Assembly (NCBI RefSeq): GCF_017654505.1
Contig: NC_054569.1
Location: 2,705,415-2,769,414 of the forward strand
Source: Polyodon spathula
Lineage: Eukaryota; Chordata; Actinopteri; Acipenseriformes; Polyodontidae
Direction: 5' to 3'
DNA length: 64,000 nt
The position numbers were made by a program, and so were the translations under genes. Below the pieces are notes generated by a model. The model made no database searches and was not told where the DNA came from. It worked only from the letters and a program-made list of their open reading frames with translations. Shown here one piece after another: positions 1 to 8,099 of this stretch (the first letter of the stretch is position 1; each line of letters opens with the position of its first letter).

Positions 1-310
1 GAACAGAGCTCCGGTGAGGGAAACGGAGCTCTAACATGAAACGTGAAGCTGCTGTTTGGGTTGAGGTGTGAATCTGAAATGTGTAAACTCTGGACAGGGG
101 GCTTGCCGGCGTCTCCTAACAAAGTGTGGAAACACAATATGGCTGCTATCAAAAATCCAATGGGAAAAAAAAAAAAAAAAACTTGTTTTGTGCTGCACAC
201 TAACTGTGTTTATGTAATTTTGTAAATATATGCAACTGTAAAAATGTATTTATTGCAATGAAATTTCTTTAATATTTTATATTTTTCTAAATAAATGGGC
301 AAACGATTAA
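1..310 (+). other. Probable end of a 3' UTR with polyadenylation signal
   Basis: No coding frame is convincing here. The stretch becomes very T/A-rich toward its end, with an ATTTA-type motif near 247-252. An AATAAA hexamer at 290-295 is followed by A-rich sequence at about 308-317. This is the usual look of a vertebrate transcript end on the + strand, so the window may start inside the last exon of an upstream gene. At 5-32 a perfect 9-bp inverted repeat (AGAGCTCCG / CGGAGCTCT) with a 10-nt loop could form a stem-loop. An A17 run lies at about 165-181. The gene cannot be named. Transcript data would be needed, and the hexamer could be chance in such AT-rich DNA. Confidence 0.35.
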
Positions 311-842
311 AAAAAACATGCCCTTGTACAGCATGAAGACTGTCTCACAACCCGCACCGTAGCAGCTCTGCTCGTTTGTGATTGGCAGAGCTCGGAATTC
401 AGTTTCGCTTTAAAGTCTGGCTCGATGGATGCTTTCCATTCGCCCACTGAGCTGCCAGTGATATTCTCAAGCTGTGATTGGCTGTAATGGTTTGAGGAAT
501 TCTGGAAGATTCTCAAGTTCTGCAGCAGTGTTCCAACTTCCTGAAGGGACATTGGGGGGAAAACTAAGGTGCAGTTTCTTTTTTAAAATATATATTTTTT
601 AAGTTCAAAAGTGTTGCTATTTTAGTTTAAAAGTTTGTGTTAACGTAACGCCAATAGTCTGACTACTTTTTAAACTAGTAAGAAGACATATTTAGTTTGA
701 TTAATTAATTATCAACCGGGAGTTGTCCGACTCAAAATGTTTAAAATTCAGAGTCAGTTGGTTTATTTAAACGGGTAATGGCATAATAAAACATCTGAGT
801 GGCACTGTGCATTTGCACGTTCATAATCTTAATTAATAAATA
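311..842. other. Noncoding spacer with two inverted CCAAT boxes
   Basis: No gene is supported. An 81-residue open frame on the minus strand (307-552) has no recognisable family features. The only regulatory-looking items are two ATTGG (inverted CCAAT) motifs at about 381-385 and 477-481, each in a TGTGATTGGC-like context. They could belong to a minus-strand promoter or be chance. Confidence 0.4.
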
Positions 843-871
843 ACACGGTGTAACTTTTTTTTTTTTTTTTT

Positions 872-992
872 CCTGGGTAGTAAGTGTTATTTCCTAATTG
901 CTTATGCCTCAAAAGTATAGAAAATGGCTATTATTCCCCACAAACTTTGCATTTGTGACCAGGACAGTGATATTTTGGAATTTACCTATTTT
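872..992 (+). repeat. Left terminal inverted repeat (core)
   Basis: It begins CCTGGGTAGTAAG and runs to the TTTCC just before the heat-shock-like motifs. It is about 95% identical to the reverse complement of 2037-2158. A run of about 17 T at 855-871 separates it from the outer part of the arm. Confidence 0.85.
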
Positions 993-1061
993 CCAGAACA
1001 TTCCAGATAGATACAGTGCTGAGTAAACTTGGAGTAACTTCTAGAACTTTCTAGAACTTTC
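991..1061 (+). promoter_or_regulatory. Two heat-shock-element clusters
   Basis: The distal cluster at 991-1007 reads TTC-N2-GAA-N2-TTC-N2-GAt, i.e. three perfect units and one imperfect. The proximal cluster at 1039-1061 has five perfect units alternating TTC (1039), GAA (1044), TTC (1049), GAA (1054), TTC (1059), each on a strict 5-bp spacing. Alternating nGAAn pentamers with this spacing are the known binding site of trimeric HSF1. Three or more units are normally enough for binding. The proximal cluster ends 7 bp before the first TATA-like motif, which is the arrangement of hsp70-type promoters. Activity in this genome is inferred. Confidence 0.7.
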
Positions 1062-1067
1062 CAGTAA

Positions 1068-1086
1068 TATAAATAGTGGTATAAAT
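1068..1086 (+). promoter_or_regulatory. Tandem TATA boxes of the transposon gene
   Basis: TATAAAT occurs at 1068-1074 and again at 1080-1086, 74-92 bp before the ATG at 1160. Transcription would be expected to start around 1100-1115, leaving a 5' UTR of about 45-60 nt. The second copy is the more likely core element because it leaves room for HSF bound at 1039-1061. Confidence 0.6.
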
Positions 1087-1159
1087 ACAGGGGCCTTAAG
1101 CCCACCAGTTCAGTTTAGTTCCAGCTGCCTAAGTGGATACATATCTGCATTTTTCTGAG

Positions 1160-2003
1160 ATGGCATCAAGAGGCTGCAAGCATCCGGCAGACGCCTTTTG
1201 CTATGTCTGCGGCCAATTTATCAAGACAAGAGCAAAAAAGTATTCCCTGGAAGCATCTGCTAAGATGTGTGAGGCCTACAAGGCATATTTCGGCATGCCT
1301 GTCAGGGATCAAGACAAACCCTGGGCACCTCATTTCACCTGCGAGCACTGCAAAAAAACTCTGGAAGGTAAGATGGACAGTTGTTGCTCTGAATTTTATG
1401 TTATAAAATTTGTTAATTTTTAAAACTGTAAAAGTTTTTAATTTTTAAATGTTTTACAATTTTCAATGTTATTGAAAAAATATATATGAAAAATGTTGCG
1501 AGAATCTCTTACACATTAGTCATGGGTGAAATAAATGTATTTTTGTAGGATGGTACAGAGGGGAAAAGAGAGCCATGAAGTTCGCTATCCCAAGAATTTG
1601 GCGGGAACCCACTGACCACTCAAGCAACTGCTACTTCTGCATGGTGGACCCTTCCAAACGTCGGACTGGCAAGAATGCACCTGCTATCACGTATCCGGAC
1701 CTTCCTTCATCCATCGCCCCGGTGCCACACTGCCATGAGCTCCCCGTACCCACTCCTCCGGAGAGAGAGCAGCCGTCTTTAGAAGAGAGCAGCAAGTCAG
1801 AGAGCGAGGAAGATGTTGTAGATCCAGATGACAATTTCAGAGGTGGAACTGAGGAGAGAAACGCATACTACCCCAACCAAAAAGACCTCAACGACTTGAT
1901 TAGAGATCTTGGTCTCACCAAGTCCAATGCCGAGCTTTTGACATCTAGGCTCAAGCAGTGGTACTTGTTGGATGAAAGTGTGCAAGTCGCACAATTTATG
2001 TGA
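1160..2003 (+). CDS. 220-residue cysteine-rich transposon-encoded protein (two exons)
   Basis: The model joins 1160-1367 and 1549-2003. The intron at 1368-1548 (181 bp, GTAAG donor, TTTTGTAG acceptor, phase 1) splits the Gly70 codon. The ATG at 1160 is the first in-frame ATG downstream of the TATA boxes. The product has CxxC pairs at residues 14/17, 61/64 and 97/100, plus Cys6 and Cys37, suggesting one or more zinc-binding folds over residues 1-100. A proline-rich linker (about 110-130), an acidic serine-rich patch (about 135-155) and a short helical C-terminus (about 170-215) follow. From memory it belongs to a multi-copy family of 'uncharacterized' proteins in fish and arthropods, some of which continue far beyond this point. 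If so, this copy lacks the C-terminal part. Catalytic residues are not visible. The role is unknown; DNA binding at the arms is plausible but inferred. Confidence 0.7.
1368..1548 (+). other. Intron of the transposon gene
   Basis: Unspliced, the reading frame meets a stop at 1421-1423. Removing GT(1368)...AG(1548) restores one frame across the conserved-looking segment LEGWYRGEKRAMKF. The intron is AT-rich like other introns, with a T-rich stretch just before the acceptor. Confidence 0.75.
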
Positions 2004-2036
2004 ACAAAAAGACACAAATTTGCCCGTTTTCTCATT

Positions 2037-2158
2037 GGAAATAGGTACATTTCAAAATATCACTGTCCTGGTCACAAAAGCAAAGTTTGAGGGGAATAAT
2101 AGACATTTTCTATACTTTTGAGGCATAAGCAATTAGGAAATAACACTTACTACCCAGG
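2037..2158 (-). repeat. Right terminal inverted repeat (core)
   Basis: Reverse complement of the left arm, ending in TTACTACCCAGG. It starts only 33 nt after the stop codon of the enclosed gene, so the transcript probably reads into it. That would give the 3' UTR a segment complementary to the upstream arm. Confidence 0.85.
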
Positions 2159-2199
2159 AACAAAAATTGTGTTACATAGTGTAATTTTGTTACAGTGCC

Positions 2200-2627
2200 A
2201 GGAAATGGTGATGCTGGTTTGCATATTATTTTAATATTATATAAAATAGGTAACTTTTCATCCCGCAAGTTTTTTTTTTTTTTTTTTTAAAACCATGCCG
2301 CGGAGCAGTTACTGTGCTTGGTTTAATAAGTAAAGCTTTCATATTTTACACATTTCGATTCTGGCTAGACACAAGGTCGGGGAATCCCTGAAAAGATTTA
2401 GTTTTCTACCAATGAAGAAACAAAGTCTGAATTTGTGGGGAGCAAGGGCATTCCTGTCGTGCCTGGCGGCAGTAAAGAAGCTTCCAGAAACAGCGGTGTT
2501 ATGCAACAGCGTTTCCAGTCTTTACTGTGGAGTTTAAAATGTACTTTATTTTACAAAAGCAAATGTGTTTGAAAATATAATTTTGTAATTTGTTTGTGTC
2601 TAATATCTCTCTCTCTATATACACACA
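2200..2627. other. Noncoding spacer
   Basis: No gene is seen. There is a run of about 19 T at 2270-2288 and a short CT/TA/CA-rich run (about 2608-2627) directly before the Tc1-like element. Confidence 0.5.
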
Positions 2628-3792
2628 GCTCTGGAAAAAATTGAGACCACTGCAAATTTTTCTTAAATCAGCATCTCTACATGTATGGCAGCCATTCCAT
2701 TCCAGTGTCTGCTGAATTCAAACACAGGCACGCCTCATTCTACTGAATGAGGTACTGATTGATCACCTGAACTAAATCTTATTTAACGAGGAAAAGTATA
2801 AAAACCACTCCTGTGGTCATCACTATCCTCTTGCAATAGGACCAGCTGGATGGCAAAACAGTGCTAGTAGTACCTCAAAAGTAATTGGAATCAAAAAATA
2901 ACTATTGACCATGCCCAAAGAGTTGAAAAGGAAAGTTTTGAGTGAGGAAAAGAAGGGTTCAATTCTGGCTTTACTGGCAGAGGGATACAGTGAGCGTCGG
3001 GTTGCTTCCATCCTTGAAATTTCGAAGACTGCGGTTCATAAGAACAAGGTCAAGCAGCAGACATTGGGGACAACAGAGCTACAGACCGGCAGAGGGCGAA
3101 AACGACTCTCCACTGATCGGGATGACCGCCAACTCATTCGAATGTTACACAGCAACCGTAGGATGACATCAAGTGACCTACAGAAAGAATGGCAAACGGC
3201 AGCTGGGGTGAAGTGCACGGCGAGGACGGTTCGAAACAGGCTCCTAAGGGCAGGGCTGAAGTTGTGCAAAGCTAGAAGAAAGCCCTTCAACAATGAGAAG
3301 CAAAGAAGAGCTAGGCTGAAACCATGCTCCATGCCACACAGCCAGGTCAATCAAGGTGTGGATGGAGGACCACCAGATCAAGACCCTGTCATGGCCAGCC
3401 CAATCTCCAGACCTGAACCCCACTGAAAACCTCTGGAATGTGATCAAGAGGAAGATGGATGGTCACAAGCCATCAAACAAAGCCAAGCTGCTTGAATTTT
3501 TGCTCCAGGAGTGGCATAAAGTCACCCAACATCAATGTGAAAGACTGGTGGAGAGCATGGCAAGACGCATGAAAGCTGTGATTGAAAATCAGGGTTATTC
3601 CACCAAATAGTGATTTCTGAACTCTTCCTAAGTTAAAACATTAGTATTATGTTGTTTAAAAATGAATCTGAACTTATTTTCTTTGCATTATTTGAGGTCT
3701 GACAACACTGCATCTTTTTTGTTATTTTGACCAGTTGTCATTTTCTGCAAATAAATGCTCTAAATGACAATGTTTTTATTTGGAATTTGGGA
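2628..3792 (+). mobile_element. Tc1-like transposon, internally deleted; right end in gap
   Basis: The left end carries the CAGCTCTGGAAAAAATTGAG-type terminal sequence I know from fish Tc1 elements, starting at about 2628. It is followed by about 280 bp of leader and then a broken transposase. After the stop there is about 180 bp of 3' noncoding sequence ending in a T-rich, AT-rich stretch that runs into the N gap. The right inverted repeat is therefore missing from the assembly. The internal deletion removes most of the catalytic core, so this copy cannot have moved by its own enzyme. Confidence 0.85.
2911..3610 (+). pseudogene. Tc1-like transposase, deleted and frameshifted
   Basis: Tc1/mariner transposases bind the element ends through paired helix-turn-helix domains and cut and paste using a DDE triad. 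The ATG at 2911 opens the first HTH (around LLAEGYSERRVASILEISKT). A GRGRKR AT-hook-like linker and the second HTH (about residues 65-125, 'LQKEWQTAAGVKC...TVRNRLLRAGLK') follow. Near 3320-3335 the sequence jumps, in another frame, to HTARSIKVWMEDHQIKTL (from 3335) and then SPDLNPTENLW, which carries the third catalytic acid. The missing piece contains both aspartates of the triad. The C-terminal frame ends at the TAG at 3608-3610. About 335-345 residues would be normal; about 235 are left. Confidence 0.9.
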
Positions 3793-4292
3793 NNNNNNNN
3801 NNNNNNNNNNNNNNNNNNNNNNNNNNNNNNNNNNNNNNNNNNNNNNNNNNNNNNNNNNNNNNNNNNNNNNNNNNNNNNNNNNNNNNNNNNNNNNNNNNNN
3901 NNNNNNNNNNNNNNNNNNNNNNNNNNNNNNNNNNNNNNNNNNNNNNNNNNNNNNNNNNNNNNNNNNNNNNNNNNNNNNNNNNNNNNNNNNNNNNNNNNNN
4001 NNNNNNNNNNNNNNNNNNNNNNNNNNNNNNNNNNNNNNNNNNNNNNNNNNNNNNNNNNNNNNNNNNNNNNNNNNNNNNNNNNNNNNNNNNNNNNNNNNNN
4101 NNNNNNNNNNNNNNNNNNNNNNNNNNNNNNNNNNNNNNNNNNNNNNNNNNNNNNNNNNNNNNNNNNNNNNNNNNNNNNNNNNNNNNNNNNNNNNNNNNNN
4201 NNNNNNNNNNNNNNNNNNNNNNNNNNNNNNNNNNNNNNNNNNNNNNNNNNNNNNNNNNNNNNNNNNNNNNNNNNNNNNNNNNNNNNNNNNNN
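3793..4292. other. Assembly gap (500 N)
   Basis: Exactly 500 N, a conventional placeholder for a gap of unknown size. Apparent open frames across it are meaningless. The gap lies between the body of a Tc1-like element and a different dispersed repeat, which suggests that repeats caused the break. Confidence 0.99.
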
Positions 4293-4440
4293 TGTGCAAC
4301 AGAGTCTGCCTTCTCCTCCCAAGCCTCCTCCTGCTGTTTGGCTTCATGTAACGGGGAGGGCAGCTATCCTGCCCCCCTGCCCATGGCTTCCCTCTGGTCA
4401 GCCTCTCCACTCATCTGCAAGCTAATTTATGGGCAGGGGT
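4293..4440 (-). repeat. Dispersed repeat, copy 1
   Basis: The reverse complement matches 9718-9812. Shared landmarks are CTTGCAGA, AGAGGCTGACC, GGGAAGCCATGGGCA, GGGGGGCAGGATAGCTGCCC and TCCCCGTT. It is GC-richer than its surroundings. Both copies can be translated for about 25 residues with similar peptides (EEAD.REAMG.GGRIAALPV), so it may come from the coding part of an older retroelement; I cannot name it. Confidence 0.6.
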
Positions 4441-6020
4441 GTCTCGAAAGGCAAGTCCAAAGAATGTATTGTGAAAATATGTATAATGGAGTAGTGTTGT
4501 CTTGTCTAAGTTTTAATAAATAATCTATCACGTGTGTTTCCTGACTGAATTGCAGTTCTCAATGAATGGATTCTTTTTATTTTAAAGGCTCACCTGTGGG
4601 CCCAGATGTAATCTCAGACACGTCTTTTCTCTCTGCAAAGCTGATACACTAAAGAGTGTTCCCATTAACCTGTGATAGACCCATACCTAACTGCTCTATG
4701 TGTTTCCACTTAAAGAATGAAAATTATACCTGATCAAATAAAATGTTTGAATTCAGAGACAAGTGTACATCTTTAACCCTTTCAGTCCTGAATTACTTTT
4801 GTCGAAATTAAGTTACAGAATTCAAAATGGAATATATATTCATGCACTACCTCAGACTGGGACCTACGAGTCCCATAAGGGTCAGATTATTTTTATGCTG
4901 CAGGCTACTTGGGTCTACAGTATGTTTCATGTAACTTTGAAGTCTTAACACTGGTACACATGGTCCAAGCTGTGGCTATTAGTCTGCCAGCTTACTACTG
5001 AATAAAGCAGGCAAACAGCTGTTTGTGATGTCCAGAGGCATAGTACATAATGCATGCTTCCTTGAACCCCCTCCCAGCACTGCAAGCCTATAAACATGAC
5101 ATGGTGCAGAATTTGGGACTCTTAAGGTCCACAGTACCTTGCCCTTGTGATCTGAACCTTATTTCAACCCAGGCCCTCAGAGCTGAAATAAAACAGGCAT
5201 GGCCCGTTCTTTTAAAGTCTGTTACAGGACTTTTTTTGAGGTACAATTCTGCATTAGACTGGTAAACATTAAACTCATACTGCAGCTTTCTGTTCAGGAA
5301 GCCCGGTGATTGTAAACCACGACAGCAGCACTGGCAGTGAAATATACTTGCCCGCTCCCCTGCTGACGATTCGCATGCTATGTTTTAGCAATGGCAGTGC
5401 AGTCAAAAGGATGATTTTGTGCAATTCGAGGAACGGGGAACAGCTTTACGCCAACATCTGGCTAATTAAAGGCTGCCTTGTCCTGCATCGTGCTGCACTG
5501 GCTGATGTATTTTACAAAGCTCTCTGGATTCTCAAACTTTTTTCTCCCTCCTGTCTTGTATCATGTAATGTAGTACTAGGGTCAGCAGCAGAATACCAAA
5601 CTCTTCAGCTTCCCTGAGGACAAAGCTCCAGACACCTCTTTACTGCCGCTAACGTTTTGAATACAGCTGACGTTTCTTTTGTATGTCAGACTGCGTGTTT
5701 ATCTGCTATAGTTCTCTCAGGTCACGCAAGCATTGCTAAGCTGTTGAGACAGCATACTAAGAGGTAGAAAACTACAGTCTGAGCCCTGATTAGATTCCTT
5801 AATTGTTTTTGTATATGGTCCTCCTTAAAATGCTTTGATAGTGTCTGTTCACCCCAATGAGTTTGTCATAACCATGCTTGCCTAATGCACATGCCATCAC
5901 TAGCCATTTCACCATGCTTTATCACAGATCCCAGTGATACAGTAAATGTTTATAAGGGGTCTATAATTACAAAAACGAAAGAATGTCCACAGCAGAAAAC
6001 AACCATTGCACGATGTCAGT
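4441..6020. other. Unique-looking noncoding DNA
   Basis: No exon, tRNA or recognisable repeat is found. Open frames of 61-103 residues occur at 4763, 5050 and 5306, but their composition is unremarkable and they resemble no family I know. Confidence 0.45.
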
Positions 6021-6036
6021 CCACAAGGGGGCAGTG
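6021..6036 (+). promoter_or_regulatory. CTCF-type binding site
   Basis: CCACAAGGGGGCAGTG fits the vertebrate CTCF core (CCAC-N-AGGGGGCAG) at every strongly constrained position. CTCF is the vertebrate insulator and loop-anchor protein, and the sequence gives the site a + orientation. A weaker relative lies at 43057-43070 (CCACAAGGTGGCTC). Occupancy is unknown. Confidence 0.5.
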
Positions 6037-6357
6037 GAGTACTGTACACAGAAGGAAAAAGAGATGTAGCCACACAAAACTGCTTAACTGTTTCTAGTAG
6101 GAGTAGTATGTAATATATACTATAACCAGAGTACCTTGGTTTCCTGTCTTAACAGCCTCTTCTAAAGATATGGAACCTTCAGCCTTGTGGTTTAGGATGT
6201 CACTCTTATAAATACTGTTATAGATACTCATCACCATGCAGCAGCAGTGACACTGGTTCTATGCATGCCTCTAGACAGAAAGTGTCTTTATTGTTAAGAG
6301 AAACGCTGCCGTGAGTATAACAGACAGTGTTGTGTGATGCATTGCCTTTACGGATTC

Positions 6358-6475
6358 TGTCACGTCGGTGAGATGAGACGAGGTTAAAAGCTCTAAAACC
6401 ACGATTGCAGAGGAGCCCGGCTCTTTTGCATTGTGGTTAAGACGCTTGCTTGCAGTGCGCAGGAGCATCGTTCAC
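6358..6475 (+). mobile_element. SINE-like repeat with tRNA-like A box, copy 1
   Basis: About 100 bp matches the reverse complement of 16830-16925. The shared core GAGGTTAAAAG(C/Y)..., then GAGCCCGGCTCTTTTGCAT-TGTGGTTAAGA, is well preserved. The segment AGTGGTTAAGA-type resembles a tRNA A box, as expected of a tRNA-derived SINE promoter. A clear B box and 3' tail were not identified, so family and exact ends are uncertain. Confidence 0.6.
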
Positions 6476-7000
6476 GCCCAGCCTTCGCCCTATCACATTT
6501 CCATTCTTGATGACACCATGCAACACTCTCCACTTAGGAATGCTAGACTGTTGAATTCCCTCGAATAAAACACTCAATACAGAAAACACTGTCCAGTGCC
6601 AATGTGATTATCATGTTTCAATCAAAGACAGAAGTGTAAGCCAATCTAATACCACACAGTGCACACTATGTATTGTACCCATGTAACCACCTGTGCAATT
6701 AGACTGTAGAGATTATGAAATATACACATCAAAAGAATTTCAAATATTAAGATTCTATTCTCAAGTACAGTAGACGAATGGGGGATGCAGTTGCAATTTG
6801 CAGACAAGCATTACTCCACTTCAGTTGGACAATAAAAAAAAAATAAAATTAAAAATCCGTCTGTTAAGGATAGATGACGATACTGTAAGATGTATGATAG
6901 ATCATGCTTCAGAAGGCTTACATCTTAGGTTTTCGAAAAAAAAAAAAAAAAAAAAAAAAAAAAACAGGTATGATTGAACTGTAAAAATAAATACAATAGA
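6476..7000. other. Noncoding spacer with poly(A) tract
   Basis: No gene is seen. A run of about 27 A at 6938-6964 could be the tail of a minus- or plus-strand retroposon, but no body was recognised next to it. Confidence 0.4.
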
Positions 7001-7927
7001 ACATACAGTATATGCCACTGCTACAGGGTGCTCTATTACATACAGTATATGCCACTGCTATAGCGTTCTCTATTACATACAGTAAATGCCAGTGCTATAG
7101 CGTGCTCTATTACGTACAGGATATGCCAGTGCTATAGCGTGCTCTATTACATACAGTATATGCCAGTGCTACAGGGTGCTCTATTACATACAGTATATGC
7201 CAGTGCTACAGGGTGCTCTATTACATACAGTATATGCCAGTGCTATAGCGTGCTCTATTACATACAGTATATGCCAGTGCTATAGCGTGCTCTATTACAT
7301 ACAGTATATGCCAGTGCTATAGCGTGCTCTATTACATACAGTATATGCCAGTGCTATAGCGTGCTCTATTACATACAGTATATGCCAGTGCTATAGCGTG
7401 CTCTATTACATACAGTATATGCCAGTGCTATAGCGTGCTCTATTACATACAGTATATGCCAGTGCTATAGCGTGCTCTATTACATACAGTATATGCCAGT
7501 GCTACAGGGTGCTCTATTACATACAGTATATGCCAGTGCTATAGCGTGCTCTATTACATACAGTATATGCCAGTGCTATAGCGTGCTCTATTACATACAG
7601 TATATGCCAGTGCTATAGCGTGCTCTATTACATACAGTATATGCCAGTGCTATAGCGTGCTCTATTACATACAGTATATGCCAGTGCTACAGGGTGCTCT
7701 ATTACATACAGTATATGCCAGTGCTATAGTGTGCTCTATTACATACAGTATATGCCAGTGCTATAGGGTGCTCTATTACATACAGTATATGCCAGTGCTA
7801 TAGGGTGCTCTATTACATACAGTATATGCCAGTGCTATAGTGTGCTCTATTACATACAGTATATGCCAGTGCTATAGCGTGCTCTCTTACATACAGTATA
7901 TGCCAGTGCTGTAGATTGCTGTATTAC
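7001..7927. repeat. 37-bp minisatellite, ~25 units
   Basis: The unit ACATACAGTATATGCCAGTG plus CTATAGCGTGCTCTATT repeats every 37 bp for 927 bp. Variation is concentrated at one spot, CTATAGCGTG against CTACAGGGTG (also TAGTG and TAGGG). The first three units are the most divergent (CCACTG, TAAATG, GTACAGGA). Central units are almost identical, as expected from recent array expansion. No frame is open through it in a meaningful way. Confidence 0.97.
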
Positions 7928-8057
7928 TACTACTACTGTTATGGTTTCCGGTAGAGTTTTGCGATATCGTTTTGTAGTTTCTTTGCATGATGTTAAATAA
8001 AAGATCTAAATTATGTCCATATAGTTTTTCTTTTTGTTTTAAATGATGGTACAACTG

Positions 8058-8094
8058 TAAAATTCTAGGTGATGCAAAACTTTTGGCCATAGCT
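8058..8094 (+). repeat. Short dispersed repeat core, copy 1
   Basis: 37 bp (AAATTCTAGGTGATGCAAAA followed by CTTTTGGCCATAGCT) match the reverse complement of 32011-32048 with three or four differences. From memory this core is common in fish genomes as part of a larger element. The flanks here are too diverged for me to set its ends. Confidence 0.55.
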
Positions 8095-8099
8095 CTGCT

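Larger units (their letters stand above)
843..2181 (+). mobile_element. DNA transposon with ~120-bp core terminal inverted repeats
   Basis: Two arms of about 120 bp (872-992 and 2037-2158) are near-perfect reverse complements: about six differences and one 1-nt indel by eye. They enclose about 1.05 kb holding a single spliced gene. Weaker complementarity continues outward: ACACGGTGTAAC at 843-854 against GTTACATAGTGT at 2170-2181. A further 8-bp match, GGCACTGT at 801-808 against ACAGTGCC at 2192-2199, may mark the true tips. Each arm has a simple T-run or T-rich segment between the outer and inner parts. No target-site duplication is clear, so the superfamily is unassigned. No DDE transposase is present, so this copy is probably non-autonomous unless the encoded protein is itself the enzyme. 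Confidence 0.8.

Noticed and set aside
801..2199. GGCACTGT/ACAGTGCC as certain transposon tips
   Set aside because: The intervening arm lengths differ (34 against 10 nt) and no target duplication is visible, so they are mentioned only as possible tips.
3727..4523. Long frames of 194-247 residues
   Set aside because: They consist almost entirely of the 500-N gap.
7001..7927. CRISPR-like array
   Set aside because: Units are contiguous with no spacers, and the host is a eukaryote; it is a minisatellite.
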